A DNA stretch of 64,000 nucleotides from Thermococcus thioreducens (GCF_002214545.1 NZ_CP015105.1:186001-250000), one strand, 5' to 3'; positions 1 through 10,633 are shown, counted from the first letter of the stretch. A program made the numbers and translations. The notes: generated by a model from the sequence alone, not told the origin.

Positions 1-1336
1 CCTTTCTGACAGTTCCGTAGGCCAGCTCAAAGAGCTCGTCGCGCCTCTTCTCGCTCGGTGCCTCGACCACGACGCGGATCTTTGGCTCCGTTCCGCTCGG
101 CCTTACGAGAACCCACGAGCCGTCTTTCAGCTGGAAGCGGTAGCCGGAGATCGTGAGAACCTCCTTCACTTCTCCCCCCAGCTTCTCTTTGAGGGCATTG
201 TATGCCCTCTCAAGAGCAATACCCTTGAACTCGTCCGGGCACTTCACGTTCTTCTTGGTGAGGTAGTATGTCGGTATCTCCTCCCTGATTATCTCCGAGA
301 GCGGCTTTCCGCGCTCGTCTATGAGCTTTATGAGGAGCCCCATGGTCACGAAGCTGTCTATCCAGGGCCCGAACCTCGGGTGGACCAGCTTCCAGGGCTC
401 GGCCGCGAAGATTGCCCCGTACCTCTTTATCCCATCGTGGGGCTGGCCGAGGGGAATCCTCACCACCTTTCCGCCGGCCTTCTCGACGACGTGGTCTATC
501 CTTGAGCCGGTGTCTATGGAAACGACGACAGTCCCTCCCCCGTGCTCCTCCACGTAGAGCTTTGCGAAGAGCGCTATAACGGTGTCCTCGTTGATGTAGT
601 TCCCCTTCTCGTCAAAGACAGCTATCCTGTCGGCGTCGCCGTCCTGGACGATTACGAGGTCGACGCCGAGCTCCCTCGCCAGCTCACCGAGGTAGGCTAT
701 GTTCTCGTACCTCGGCTCCGGCTTCCTTCCCGGGAAGTGACCGTCCACGTGGGCGTTGACGCTTATCACCCTCGCCCCCATCTCGCGGAGCATGTGGGGT
801 GCCACAACGCTCCCGGCACCGTTGGCGCCGTCGTACAGGACTTTCAGGTTAGTCTCGTGGTTTACGAAGTCGAGAACTGCTCCAATGTAGCCGTCTGTGA
901 TGTCAGTGGGTTTCACCGTCTTTATCTCGTCCCACTCGGCCTTTTTGAATCTCCCAGAGAAAACGAGCTCCTCCAGCTCCCTCTCCTGCTCGACGTAGAA
1001 CTCCGTTCCATCGCCATTGAAGACCTTTATGCCGTTGTCGGTCGGTGGGTTGTGGCTCGCTGTAATCATGACTCCAGCGTCCCCGTATTCCCGCGTTCCC
1101 CAGGCAAGGGCTGGCGTTGGTATGAGTCCAAAGTCGAGAACCTCCTTTCCCGTCGAGAGGAGCCCCGAGATGAGGGCGCTCTGGAGCATTACGCTTGAGG
1201 TTCTTCCGTCCCTCGCAACGGCTACCGTTTCTCCATCGACGTACGTCCCCACGGCCCTTCCGATGTCCATTGCAAGTTCAGGCGTGACCTTCTCCCACAG
1301 GGTGCCCCTAATTCCAGCCGTTCCGAAGAGCTTCAT
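1..1336 (-). CDS. phosphomannomutase/phosphoglucomutase family protein (3' end cut by window edge)
   Basis: Alpha-D-phosphohexomutase that moves phosphate between C1 and C6 of a hexose (glucose, mannose or glucosamine), linking glycolytic intermediates to nucleotide sugars and glycogen. The 445 residues seen start at an ATG behind GGTGGTGAT and show the active-site serine in TASHNPP (Ser94), the metal loop DGDADR (232-237) and, near the window edge, the phosphate-binding RPSGTEPKIRV. The family is about 450 residues, so only a few C-terminal residues are missing. A TATA-like CTATTTAAA lies upstream. It sits next to the alpha-glucan genes, which fits conversion of glucose-1-phosphate. The exact sugar cannot be decided from sequence. 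Confidence 0.93.
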   Translation of the reverse strand, partial: MKLFGTAGIRGTLWEKVTPELAMDIGRAVGTYVDGETVAVARDGRTSSVMLQSALISGLLSTGKEVLDFGLIPTPALAWGTREYGDAGVMITASHNPPTDNGIKVFNGDGTEFYVEQERELEELVFSGRFKKAEWDEIKTVKPTDITDGYIGAVLDFVNHETNLKVLYDGANGAGSVVAPHMLREMGARVISVNAHVDGHFPGRKPEPRYENIAYLGELARELGVDLVIVQDGDADRIAVFDEKGNYINEDTVIALFAKLYVEEHGGGTVVVSIDTGSRIDHVVEKAGGKVVRIPLGQPHDGIKRYGAIFAAEPWKLVHPRFGPWIDSFVTMGLLIKLIDERGKPLSEIIREEIPTYYLTKKNVKCPDEFKGIALERAYNALKEKLGGEVKEVLTISGYRFQLKDGSWVLVRPSGTEPKIRVVVEAPSEKRRDELFELAYGTVRK

Positions 1337-1365
1337 ATCACCACCGTAACTACTTGGGAGGCGGT

Positions 1366-1770
1366 TTAAATAGGTTTGGCTACGTATATGGGCAGTCCCC
1401 GGTAGTTCACCAGCTTCATCCCCCTGGGCATCGCATCGCCCGTTAGGGGGAGGATATACACCGGAAGCCTGAGCCTTTCTCCGAGGCTCAGGATAGGCCC
1501 CACTATCTCCGGTGTGGGCCTGACCGAGTAGAGAGCTTTAGCGTCCCTGTAGAGCTCAGGCCTCGGGCTGAAGAGGTCGTCGCGAGCCGCCTTTATACCC
1601 AACTCCCCGGCTTTCTTAACGGAGTCCGGGTTCCAGTCTACAGCAAGAACGTCATAGCCGAGCTCCTTCAGTCTAAGCGCCACCTTGAACTGGAAGCCTA
1701 TCCCCAGCTCCACAATTTTTCCTTTGGGCACTTCATTAGCCAGAAACTCCGCGAAGTCCTCAACCGGCAT
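1366..1770 (-). CDS. UPF0146 family protein
   Basis: A 134-residue archaeal protein of the UPF0146 family, whose function is unknown. Its fold resembles a small Rossmann methyltransferase: the N-terminal part carries a glycine-rich loop (VELGIGFQFKVA, about residues 20-31) followed by an acidic strand end (LAVDWNPDS), as in SAM-binding proteins. It lacks the length of a full methyltransferase. TTTAAA lies only about 23 bases before the ATG, so the messenger is probably leaderless and made separately from malK, which ends 33 bases upstream. The family call is firm. Any enzymatic role is a guess. Confidence 0.85.
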   Translation of the reverse strand: MPVEDFAEFLANEVPKGKIVELGIGFQFKVALRLKELGYDVLAVDWNPDSVKKAGELGIKAARDDLFSPRPELYRDAKALYSVRPTPEIVGPILSLGERLRLPVYILPLTGDAMPRGMKLVNYRGLPIYVAKPI

Positions 1771-1802
1771 GGAAGAAAATGGGGGGGGAAGTTTAAAAAG
1801 CT

Positions 1803-2921
1803 TCAGAATACTGCTTTTCCTGTGTTTTTCTCAAAGATGTGGGCTTTGCACATGTCGAATACCACGTCAATCTCCTGGCCTTCCTTCACTTTTGACTCCG
1901 AGCGGAAGGCTCCGAGGAACGTCACGTCACCAACGCGGAGGTGCACGATTTTTTCGCTTCCCAGGTTCTCAATGATGTCGACCATTGCCCTGACCATGTT
2001 CTCTCCAGGAATCTTGACTTGAGCGAACATTGCATCGTAGAGGTCTTCTGGCCTTATGCCGAATATTGCCTCCTTCCCGATCAGGTTCCTATCTTCGAGC
2101 ACTTCAACCTGGTCTGGGAGGAGTTTGAGCTTGAACTCTCCAAAGTCGGCAAAGCCGTCCTCGGTTACCGTCGCGTCAATGAAGTTCATCGGAGGACTTC
2201 CGATGAAGCCTGCAACAAAAGTGTTGGCCGGCCTGTCGTAGACTTCCTCTGGAGTTCCAACCTGCTGTAAAACGCCGGCGTTTATGACTGCAATCCTGTC
2301 GCCCATGGTCATTGCCTCGACCTGGTCGTGGGTGACGTATATCGTCGTGACTCCCAGCTGCTTCTGGAGCCTCTTCAGTTCGGCGCGCATTTTCACCCTT
2401 AGTTTCGCGTCCAGGTTGCTGAGTGGCTCGTCCATGAGGAAAACCTGGGGTTTTCTCACGATTGCCCTGCCTAGAGCGACTCTTTGCCTCTGGCCGCCGC
2501 TTAGTTCTCTGGGTTTTCTTTTGAGTAACTCCGTTAGTCCAAGCATTTCCGCGACTTCTCTGACGCGCTGGTCGATTTCCTGCTTGGGGACTTTTCTCAG
2601 TTTAAGCGGAAAGGCGATGTTGTCGTAAACCGTCATGTGCGGGTAGAGGGCGTAGCTCTGGAAGACCATTGCAATGTCCCTGTCCTTTGGGGGGGTGAAT
2701 ACTCCTTTTTCCGGGTCTGCGACGAGTTTGTCGCCAATGTAGATTTGGCCTTTGGTTGGTTCTTCCAGCCCGGATATCATTCTGAGCGTGGTTGTTTTTC
2801 CGCAGCCACTCGGGCCTAGGAGGATCATGAACTCCCCATCCTTAACGTGGAGATTCATGTCTTTGACGGCGGTGAACTCCCCAAACTGCTTCCAGACGTT
2901 GATGAGCTTTACTTCCGCCAT
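1803..2921 (-). CDS. malK: maltodextrin ABC transporter ATP-binding protein MalK
   Basis: Cytoplasmic ATPase that powers uptake of maltose and maltodextrins through MalFG. The 372-residue protein has Walker A (GPSGCGKTT), the Q-loop region, the ABC signature LSGGQRQRVALGRAIV, Walker B (VFLMDEPLSNLDAK), the switch histidine in VTHDQ, and a C-terminal OB-type regulatory domain typical of MalK/MsmK. I chose the ATG at 2921 because it has GAGGTGA five bases before it; an upstream TTG in the same frame has no such site. It is the last gene of malE-malF-malG-apu-malK, 32 bases after the amylopullulanase gene. Length matches the Thermococcus litoralis MalK. Confidence 0.96.
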   Translation of the reverse strand: MAEVKLINVWKQFGEFTAVKDMNLHVKDGEFMILLGPSGCGKTTTLRMISGLEEPTKGQIYIGDKLVADPEKGVFTPPKDRDIAMVFQSYALYPHMTVYDNIAFPLKLRKVPKQEIDQRVREVAEMLGLTELLKRKPRELSGGQRQRVALGRAIVRKPQVFLMDEPLSNLDAKLRVKMRAELKRLQKQLGVTTIYVTHDQVEAMTMGDRIAVINAGVLQQVGTPEEVYDRPANTFVAGFIGSPPMNFIDATVTEDGFADFGEFKLKLLPDQVEVLEDRNLIGKEAIFGIRPEDLYDAMFAQVKIPGENMVRAMVDIIENLGSEKIVHLRVGDVTFLGAFRSESKVKEGQEIDVVFDMCKAHIFEKNTGKAVF

Positions 2922-2953
2922 GTTCTCACCTCTCAAAAGGAAAAAATTGGGGA

Positions 2954-5900
2954 TCAGCGCCTCCTTCTGAGGAGGAGCGGCGCCACTGCGAGGCCAACTA
3001 TGATTCCCGGACCGCAGATTCCGCCGCCTTCTTCGGGGGTGGTCGTTGTGGTGGTTTCACTTGGACTGGTTGTTGATGGGGTGCTCGTTGTTTCGCTCGG
3101 GGTGGCTGTCGTCGTCTCGCTGTGTGTTGATGTGGTCTCGGTGGCGGTCTCCGTCTGGGTCTCTGTTGGTGTCGGCTGCTCCTCGCCAGTTCCTTCAACG
3201 AGCGGTATCATGAGCACCGTCGCCAGGGTCTTCTTCTCAAGGTCGTAGGAGCTTAGCTGCTCCTCCTGGGTCGGCTTGAAGCCCTCCGGGACGAGCATGT
3301 CAACGACCCTCGGCGCGAGGTTGTCGATGACGGCCTGCGGATCTGCCCCGCCGAGCTTCCACTGCTCTGCCTGAACGGCGACGGGCCTCCACTTGTCCGG
3401 CCCGAAGCCGTCCTGGGAGCCGACGAGGATTGAAGCGTAGAGGCCGTAGTCTGTGATGCTGAGGTACTTCTTCGGGACTTTGACCACTATAGCGTTCCTT
3501 GTGGGATCCGCGGATATCTGGAGCTCTCCCTGTATTGAGGTTCCATCGGGGAGGACTATGAGGTTTCCGTAGTCCCAGCCGGCTATTCTAAGAGCCAAGT
3601 CCCACGGGTGGTCTGGGTCGAGGTTTACGTTGCTTCCCGGTCCATCGGGGAACATCTTGATGGCGCTCGTGTTTCCACCGTCCTTGAAGTCGAGGTAGAC
3701 CTCGATTATCTGGAGGCTGAAGCCGTTGGGCCCGTTCCACGGGTTGCCTCCAAGGTCTTTGAAGTAGAACTCCAGCGTCCAGTCGTCGCTTCCCTCGACC
3801 ATCTTGAACTTGAGCAGGTCGAGGTGGCCCGGAACGAAGACTTTATCTGTGGCGTAGGTGTAGGTTCCAGGCCCGTGGTCGTCTCCCTCCGGGTCGTTCA
3901 CGACTATGCCCTTCTTGAGGAGCGGAAGCGCCTTGACCGTGGCGAGCTTTATCTCGTTGGCGTCATAGGAGCTTAGCTGTTCCTCCTGGGTTGGCTTGAA
4001 GTCGGCAGGAGCGAGCAGATCCATGACGCGCGGGGCAACGTTGTTGATGACTGCCTGTGGGTCTGCTCCACCGACCTTCCACTGCTCGGCTTCGACTGCC
4101 ACCGGTCTCCACTTGTCCGGCCCGAAGCCGTCCTGGCTCCCTGTGAGAACAACGCCCCAGAGACCGTAGTCCTCGTTTATCTGGATGTACTTCTTCGGGA
4201 CCTTGACTATTATCGCGTTCTTGACCGGGTCGGCCGAGATTTGCATCTCACCCTGGAGGGCAGTTCCATTCGGCAGGACTATGAGGTTTCCGTAGTCCCA
4301 GCCGGCTATTCTAAGAGCCAAGTCCCACGGGTGGTCTGGGTCGAGGTTTACGTTGCTTCCCGGTCCATCGGGGAACATCTTGATGGCGCTCGTGTTTCCA
4401 CCGTCCTTGAAGTCGAGGTAGACCTCGATTATCTGGAGGCTGAAGCCGTTGGGCCCGTTCCACGGGTTGCCTCCAAGGTCTTTGAAGTAGAACTCCATGA
4501 CGTAGCTGTCGGTTTGCTCAAGCATCCTGAAGCGGAGGAGGTCGAAGGCTCCCTCAACGAAGACCTTGTCGGTCGGGTAGGTGTAGGTTCCAGGCCCGTG
4601 ATCGTCCCCCTCCGGGTCGGTTATGTCAACTATGGGGACTCCCTTGACCTCCGTCGGGAGCCTGAGCTCCACCGGGGTGCTTATCACCTCAAGGTTTCCG
4701 TCCTTGACGGTCGAGACCGCGAAGTAGAAGTCATCGGGGGTCTCTATGTAGTCAAAGGGGACGACGACCTCGATTCCCCCGCTCGTCTCCTTGACGGCCG
4801 CCTCCCCAAGCTTCTCATTGCTCTCGTAGTCGGTTGCACCGTAGATTTCCGCCCTGCCGTTCCGGTAAACGATGTGCTTGGTTATCATCAGCCCGACGCT
4901 GTCCTTGGAGAACGGGAACATTGAGTAGCGAAGCTCGTTGGGCTTCTCCTGGAGGAGCGTGAAGGTGTTTCCGACGCGCTTGCCCTTCTCCCAGATGCTC
5001 ACCTCGAACTCGTCGAGGTTGCCCTTAACGATGAAGTGCACCCCATCACCGTCGAAGTAAACGCTCACGCCGCTTGAGCTTGGCGACATGCTGGAGAAGT
5101 TCTTTACCTCCCCTTCCTTGAGTCCGACGAGGCCCCTCGTGGTGTAGGGCTCGCCGTCCGGGAAGTAGTTTCCGAAGAGGTAGCTCGGCGGCTCGACTCC
5201 CGCTAGCTTGTACATCTCATAGAGGTAGGTCTTCAGGTAGCGGTCGAAGGTGTAGTCCTGCCCGCTGTCCTGGTCGCTTCCGTACCACCAGAACCAGTCG
5301 CTCGCTTCGGCGCGGAGCAGGTACTCGTAGGCCTTCTCCCAGTCGGTCTGGCTCATCTTATCCTTGTTCTCCATGAGGGTCTTTCTCGCCAGGTAGAGCC
5401 AGTACCAGCCGTAGTTCTCCTGGGGCTCGCCAATCCACGTGGAGAGGGTTCCGTCTATCCAGCTGCTTTCGGGCCACTGCATCTCCTCCTTCACGCCGAC
5501 CATGTCGTAGAGCTCGCCGAGGCTCTGGGCCTTGAGGAGGGCGTTAACCTTGTCGCCGGTCAAATCAAGGCGCTCCATCATCTGGGGGGTGAGCTTGTTT
5601 GCCTTGTCTCCGTAGAGCTGGATGTACTCGCTCGGGGTGAGGGTTCTTATGAGCCCCTGTTCCTGGAGTTCGGTCAGCTTCTTGTAGAGCTCGGTGAGGA
5701 AGAGCTTGCCGTCGTATGGGTAGTGCTCCCACGGGTTCTCGCCGTCGAGGGTGACGACATAAACCAGAGAACCATCGTAGTTTTCCTTCTGGAGCTTGAG
5801 GAGCTCGTTGACGAAGTCCTCAACGGCCTGGTACTGGTTCATTCCGCTGTATGTGAAGCCAACCCTGTCGCTCAGCGCGTGGTCGCGCGGGAATAGGTAG

Positions 5901-7006
5901 ATTTTCTTTCCGTTGAACTCGGAAACCCAGGGTTTATAGTAGTTCTCGACGGTTCCCTCTATTCCGAGCTTCCCGAGAACCATCTGGTCGGTCATGACCC
6001 ACTGCCAGCCGTTCTCGGCTAGTATTTCGAGGGTCTTGTCGTTCAGTGCACTCTCAGCCGCCCATCCACCCTTCGGAAGAGCCGTTCCACCGCCGAGGTA
6101 CTGTTTGTACAGCTCGTCCGCCTTCTTGACGTGCTCATCAAAGTCGCTCTCCCAGCCGAAGTCGTTGAGTATCGGCCCTATCGGATGGGCGTAGGGAACG
6201 ACCGTAACCTCGACGTTGCCGTTTCCGAGGAGGAGGTTTATCTTCTCGTGCTCCTCGAAAGTGTGGTTGAGGAGCCACATCTGGGCGTCGAGAACGGTTT
6301 TGACGTCCTCCCTCGTGTAACCGCCCTCATCTACCTTGTCGTAGAGGGCCTTGAGCTCGGGGTGGGTCATTATGTAGTTGTAGTCTATCCAGGCGAGGTT
6401 GAAGAGCACAGCGAGGTCTATGTAGTCCTGCTCGGTGAACTCGTTGGTTACCGCAACCTTCTGCTCCTCGAGCGGTAAATTCGCGTACTTGGCCTTGGCC
6501 GCCATCATCTTGTTCTTCAGCTCGGTATAGCGGTCCCAGAAGTCCCTTATCGGGTTGCCGTTGGGGTCGGTTATCGGCTCGCCGTTCCAGGGGATGGTGT
6601 GGTCGAAGAACCCTCCAGGTGCCTGGAGCATGAACCACTTCTCGTCAACGGTTAAGGGCTCACCATTGGCTATCTTCTCCGTCACAATCTGATATGTGTC
6701 CTTCTTCCCGTTCATGTAGTCGGCGAGCTGGGCTATGAGCGAGCCCGATAAATCAATGGTGGCGTGGACGTCCGGGTACTGGCTGAGGTAGTAGGCCATT
6801 TTCCAGTAGTTGTTTGCCGCGTGGAGCCTGACCCACGGTCTGGTATAGATGTCCTGGATCGGGTCGTAGTAGTAGGGCTGGTGCTGGTGCCAGACTATTA
6901 TCACGTTCAGCGGCTTTGGTTCGGCCGCTCCAACGGTCTTAACGTTCGCTCCAACGATGCTCCCAACAACGAGTATTGCCAGCAGCAGGGCAATCCATCT
7001 CTTCAT
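2954..7006 (-). CDS. apu: extracellular amylopullulanase (GH57) with CGP-CTERM anchor
   Basis: Secreted type II pullulanase that hydrolyses alpha-1,4 and alpha-1,6 links in starch, pullulan and glycogen, producing oligosaccharides for the MalEFGK importer encoded around it. It has 1350 residues. A signal peptide covers about 1-27. The GH57 catalytic domain contains the nucleophile in GGWAAES (Glu318) and the acid/base Asp in TLDGENPW (Asp421), which are Glu291 and Asp394 in mature numbering as in the T. hydrothermalis enzyme. Beta-rich regions follow, then two tandem DOMON/glucodextranase-like repeats (about 793-1022 and 1034-1262), a Thr/Ser/Pro stalk, and a CGPG, hydrophobic, RRRR tail typical of the Thermococcaceae CGP-CTERM sorting signal. 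The ATG follows GAGGTGATAGT. Confidence 0.96.
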   Translation of the reverse strand: MKRWIALLLAILVVGSIVGANVKTVGAAEPKPLNVIIVWHQHQPYYYDPIQDIYTRPWVRLHAANNYWKMAYYLSQYPDVHATIDLSGSLIAQLADYMNGKKDTYQIVTEKIANGEPLTVDEKWFMLQAPGGFFDHTIPWNGEPITDPNGNPIRDFWDRYTELKNKMMAAKAKYANLPLEEQKVAVTNEFTEQDYIDLAVLFNLAWIDYNYIMTHPELKALYDKVDEGGYTREDVKTVLDAQMWLLNHTFEEHEKINLLLGNGNVEVTVVPYAHPIGPILNDFGWESDFDEHVKKADELYKQYLGGGTALPKGGWAAESALNDKTLEILAENGWQWVMTDQMVLGKLGIEGTVENYYKPWVSEFNGKKIYLFPRDHALSDRVGFTYSGMNQYQAVEDFVNELLKLQKENYDGSLVYVVTLDGENPWEHYPYDGKLFLTELYKKLTELQEQGLIRTLTPSEYIQLYGDKANKLTPQMMERLDLTGDKVNALLKAQSLGELYDMVGVKEEMQWPESSWIDGTLSTWIGEPQENYGWYWLYLARKTLMENKDKMSQTDWEKAYEYLLRAEASDWFWWYGSDQDSGQDYTFDRYLKTYLYEMYKLAGVEPPSYLFGNYFPDGEPYTTRGLVGLKEGEVKNFSSMSPSSSGVSVYFDGDGVHFIVKGNLDEFEVSIWEKGKRVGNTFTLLQEKPNELRYSMFPFSKDSVGLMITKHIVYRNGRAEIYGATDYESNEKLGEAAVKETSGGIEVVVPFDYIETPDDFYFAVSTVKDGNLEVISTPVELRLPTEVKGVPIVDITDPEGDDHGPGTYTYPTDKVFVEGAFDLLRFRMLEQTDSYVMEFYFKDLGGNPWNGPNGFSLQIIEVYLDFKDGGNTSAIKMFPDGPGSNVNLDPDHPWDLALRIAGWDYGNLIVLPNGTALQGEMQISADPVKNAIIVKVPKKYIQINEDYGLWGVVLTGSQDGFGPDKWRPVAVEAEQWKVGGADPQAVINNVAPRVMDLLAPADFKPTQEEQLSSYDANEIKLATVKALPLLKKGIVVNDPEGDDHGPGTYTYATDKVFVPGHLDLLKFKMVEGSDDWTLEFYFKDLGGNPWNGPNGFSLQIIEVYLDFKDGGNTSAIKMFPDGPGSNVNLDPDHPWDLALRIAGWDYGNLIVLPDGTSIQGELQISADPTRNAIVVKVPKKYLSITDYGLYASILVGSQDGFGPDKWRPVAVQAEQWKLGGADPQAVIDNLAPRVVDMLVPEGFKPTQEEQLSSYDLEKKTLATVLMIPLVEGTGEEQPTPTETQTETATETTSTHSETTTATPSETTSTPSTTSPSETTTTTTPEEGGGICGPGIIVGLAVAPLLLRRRR
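3552..3774 (-). repeat. 223-bp exact repeat inside apu (copy 2, C-terminal)
   Basis: These 223 bases are identical to 4275-4497, offset by 723 bases (241 codons). They encode the core of the second DOMON-like repeat of the amylopullulanase, whose flanks are clearly diverged. This looks like a gene-conversion tract. Confidence 0.92.
4275..4497 (-). repeat. 223-bp exact repeat inside apu (copy 1)
   Basis: Partner of 3552-3774, with no base differences across the tract. Immediately outside it the two protein repeats differ, for example DSYVMEFYF against DDWTLEFYF at one edge and NGTALQGEM against DGTSIQGEL at the other. Confidence 0.92.
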
Positions 7007-7015
7007 ACTATCACC

Positions 7016-8284
7016 TCATTCCTTCAGGCCTCCGATCGTGAGGCCGCTCCTTATGTAGTTCTGGGCGAGCATGAACATTATGAACACCGGCAGGGCGAAG
7101 AGCAGGGCAGCCGCTCCAAAGTAGCTCCAGTCAATGCCCCTGCCGATGCCGCCCATGAGCAGGTATATCCAGACTGCGAGGGGCTGGTTCTTCTCGGTCA
7201 GGAGGAGGCTCGCCAGGATGAACTCTGTCCAGCCCCCTATGAAGGCGAATATCGCAACGGTCGCTATTCCCGGCAGGGCCATCGGAAGGAGCACGTACCT
7301 GATTATCTGGAGGTAGCTGGCGCCGTCAACGAGTGCCGCCTCATCGAAGTCCGGGCTGATTGAGTCAATGTAGCCCTTCAGGAGCCACGTGTTGAATGGC
7401 ACCCCCCCAGCCGCGTAGATGAAGGACAGCACTGGCAGCTTGTCGTAGAGGCCGAGCTTGACTATCATGCCGTAGAGCGCTATAAGGCCCGCTATGCCGA
7501 GACCTCCAGCGACCTGTGTGAACATCAGGTAGAAGTACAGGACGTGATCCCTTCCAAAGAACTTCATGCGCGAGAATGCATAGGCCGCCGGGACGACGAA
7601 AATGAGGGTCAACAGCACCGCCAGACCGGCTATTATGAGGCTGTTCTTGAGGTAGCCAAAGAACACCGAGTTGACGAACATTCCCACCCTTGTGAAGGTG
7701 ACCTTTCCGCCGTTCCTGATGACTATGTAGTTCTTCCCCGTCGGCCCCTGGAGGAGTATTCCTGAGAATGAAGCTCCTCCGAGCTCGCCGCTTGTGATCT
7801 CTAGATTTCTCACAAGTCCGAAGCCAATGCTCCCGTCATCGTTGACTCTGGTGAGGACGAACAGCCCCTTAACGTTCCCTTTCAGCTGTCCCTGTACGTT
7901 TTCGCCTGCAGAAACCTCGAATACCGCACTGGACAGTGGTATCTCAAAGGTAAGCCCTGTGAAAGGCCCGTACCTGACCTTTCCGATGAGCCTGCCGTTG
8001 GTAATGTAGAGCTTTCCGTCCTGGATGTTGGCGCTGCCTTCAATGGTTCCCGTGAAGTTCTCGCTTATCTTGCTGCCCTTGAACCCGAAGAGCACCTCCC
8101 TGTACGAGTCGAGGCTGACGTTCTGGGGAATCAGATGAAACTCGGTGGTTGCGAGTGTTGAGCCCGGACTTATTGAGACCACAAAGATGTAGTAGACCGG
8201 GAAGAGTATTATGAACATGACGAACACTGCCAGTGCCGTGAGAACGAGGCTCCTCACAAGTTCGCCCTTTCTCATGTGCCTCAT
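7016..8284 (-). CDS. malG: maltodextrin ABC transporter permease MalG with a large extracellular insertion
   Basis: One of the two membrane subunits of the maltodextrin importer. The 422 residues are far more than the roughly 280-300 usual for MalG. The first membrane helix (about 14-36) is followed by an extra region of about 140 residues (about 65-205), rich in beta-type Gly/Thr/Val sequence with few charges and no membrane helices. The remaining helices and the EAA loop (EAALVDGASYLQIIRYVLLP) follow. The ATG overlaps the malF stop as ATGA, so translation is probably coupled. The insertion should face outside the cell, where MalE docks. In E. coli the large loop is in MalF instead. Confidence 0.94.
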   Translation of the reverse strand: MRHMRKGELVRSLVLTALAVFVMFIILFPVYYIFVVSISPGSTLATTEFHLIPQNVSLDSYREVLFGFKGSKISENFTGTIEGSANIQDGKLYITNGRLIGKVRYGPFTGLTFEIPLSSAVFEVSAGENVQGQLKGNVKGLFVLTRVNDDGSIGFGLVRNLEITSGELGGASFSGILLQGPTGKNYIVIRNGGKVTFTRVGMFVNSVFFGYLKNSLIIAGLAVLLTLIFVVPAAYAFSRMKFFGRDHVLYFYLMFTQVAGGLGIAGLIALYGMIVKLGLYDKLPVLSFIYAAGGVPFNTWLLKGYIDSISPDFDEAALVDGASYLQIIRYVLLPMALPGIATVAIFAFIGGWTEFILASLLLTEKNQPLAVWIYLLMGGIGRGIDWSYFGAAALLFALPVFIMFMLAQNYIRSGLTIGGLKE

Positions 8285-9180
8285 CCTTTAGCACCCTCCT
8301 GAAGCTTGGTTATCCTAACGTTGACGTACATGTACACCGCCAGAACGAGGGTCGCTATTATCATCACCGCCGCTGCCCTGCCGTAGTGGGGCGTCGCACC
8401 GAAGGCCTTCCTGAAACCGTAGAGCAGTATGAACTTATCCTCGAAGAGGCCTGCGTTGTAGATGTAGGGCACCATGAAGTACTGGAAGCTGGCCGCGCTG
8501 GTCAGTATCGTGGCAAAGGCTATGGGCTTGCCCACTATGGGAAGAACCACGTGCCTTATCCTCTGCCAGTAGCTGGCGCCATCTATTATCGCCGCCTCTA
8601 CCAGCGTCTCGGGAACCGACTGGAGGGCGGCTGTTATGACCGTTATCATGAAAGGATAGGCGAGCCAGACCTCGATTATGTTGAGGGCAAGAAAGCCCCA
8701 GAGCGGGTCGTTAATCCAGTTGGGGAGAGTTTGAACCCCGAGGGATTTGAGCATCTGGTTTATGGGGCCAAAAATCGGATCAAACATGAACTTCCACACG
8801 GTAACGGAGAACAGGAGAGGGAGCGCCCAGGGGATTATCAAAAGCGAGCGGTAAACCATCTTCCCCTTAACGTACTTGCTGTTGTAGAGCAGGCTGAGGA
8901 AGATTCCAGCGAGGACCTTGAGGGTGACGCTCGTCAGCACAAACAGCCACGTCCATAGGAACGCGCTCCTGAACTTCTCGTCGCTGAGGATCCACCTGAA
9001 GTTCTCCAGCCCCACGAACGTCAGCTTCGGTGCCTGCGGTGCCTGTATGGGGAAGTTTCCGAGCTGGGCGTTGGTGAAGGCAAGGTATATGGAGTACACT
9101 ATCGGCCACAGGTTGAAGAACAGGAACGCTGCCATCCCTGGGAGGATTAAAAACAGGGCGATTGTTGTGATCTTTTTCAT
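8281..9180 (-). CDS. malF: maltodextrin ABC transporter permease MalF
   Basis: Membrane permease that pairs with MalG. It has 299 residues, about six predicted helices, and the cytoplasmic EAA loop (EAAIIDGASYWQRIRHVVLP) that contacts MalK. It lacks the long periplasmic P2 loop of the E. coli protein, unlike the neighbouring MalG, which has gained one. The ATG follows GGAGGGATCGGG. It lies 39 bases after malE and overlaps malG by four bases. Confidence 0.95.
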   Translation of the reverse strand: MKKITTIALFLILPGMAAFLFFNLWPIVYSIYLAFTNAQLGNFPIQAPQAPKLTFVGLENFRWILSDEKFRSAFLWTWLFVLTSVTLKVLAGIFLSLLYNSKYVKGKMVYRSLLIIPWALPLLFSVTVWKFMFDPIFGPINQMLKSLGVQTLPNWINDPLWGFLALNIIEVWLAYPFMITVITAALQSVPETLVEAAIIDGASYWQRIRHVVLPIVGKPIAFATILTSAASFQYFMVPYIYNAGLFEDKFILLYGFRKAFGATPHYGRAAAVMIIATLVLAVYMYVNVRITKLQEGAKG

Positions 9181-9219
9181 CCCGATCCCTCCAAAAAGGT
9201 AGGAAAAGGGAAAAATACT

Positions 9220-10633
<1,414 letters not shown>

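Noticed and set aside
3000-3200. Thr/Ser/Pro-coding repeats in apu, and the similar stretch in malE (10370-10500), as CRISPR or satellite DNA
   Set aside because: They encode protein linkers with irregular codon-scale repetition; there are no constant repeats separated by unique spacers.
7006-7018. TATCACC before apu as a TGM half-site
   Set aside because: It is simply the complement of the GGTGATA ribosome site; the second half-site is missing.
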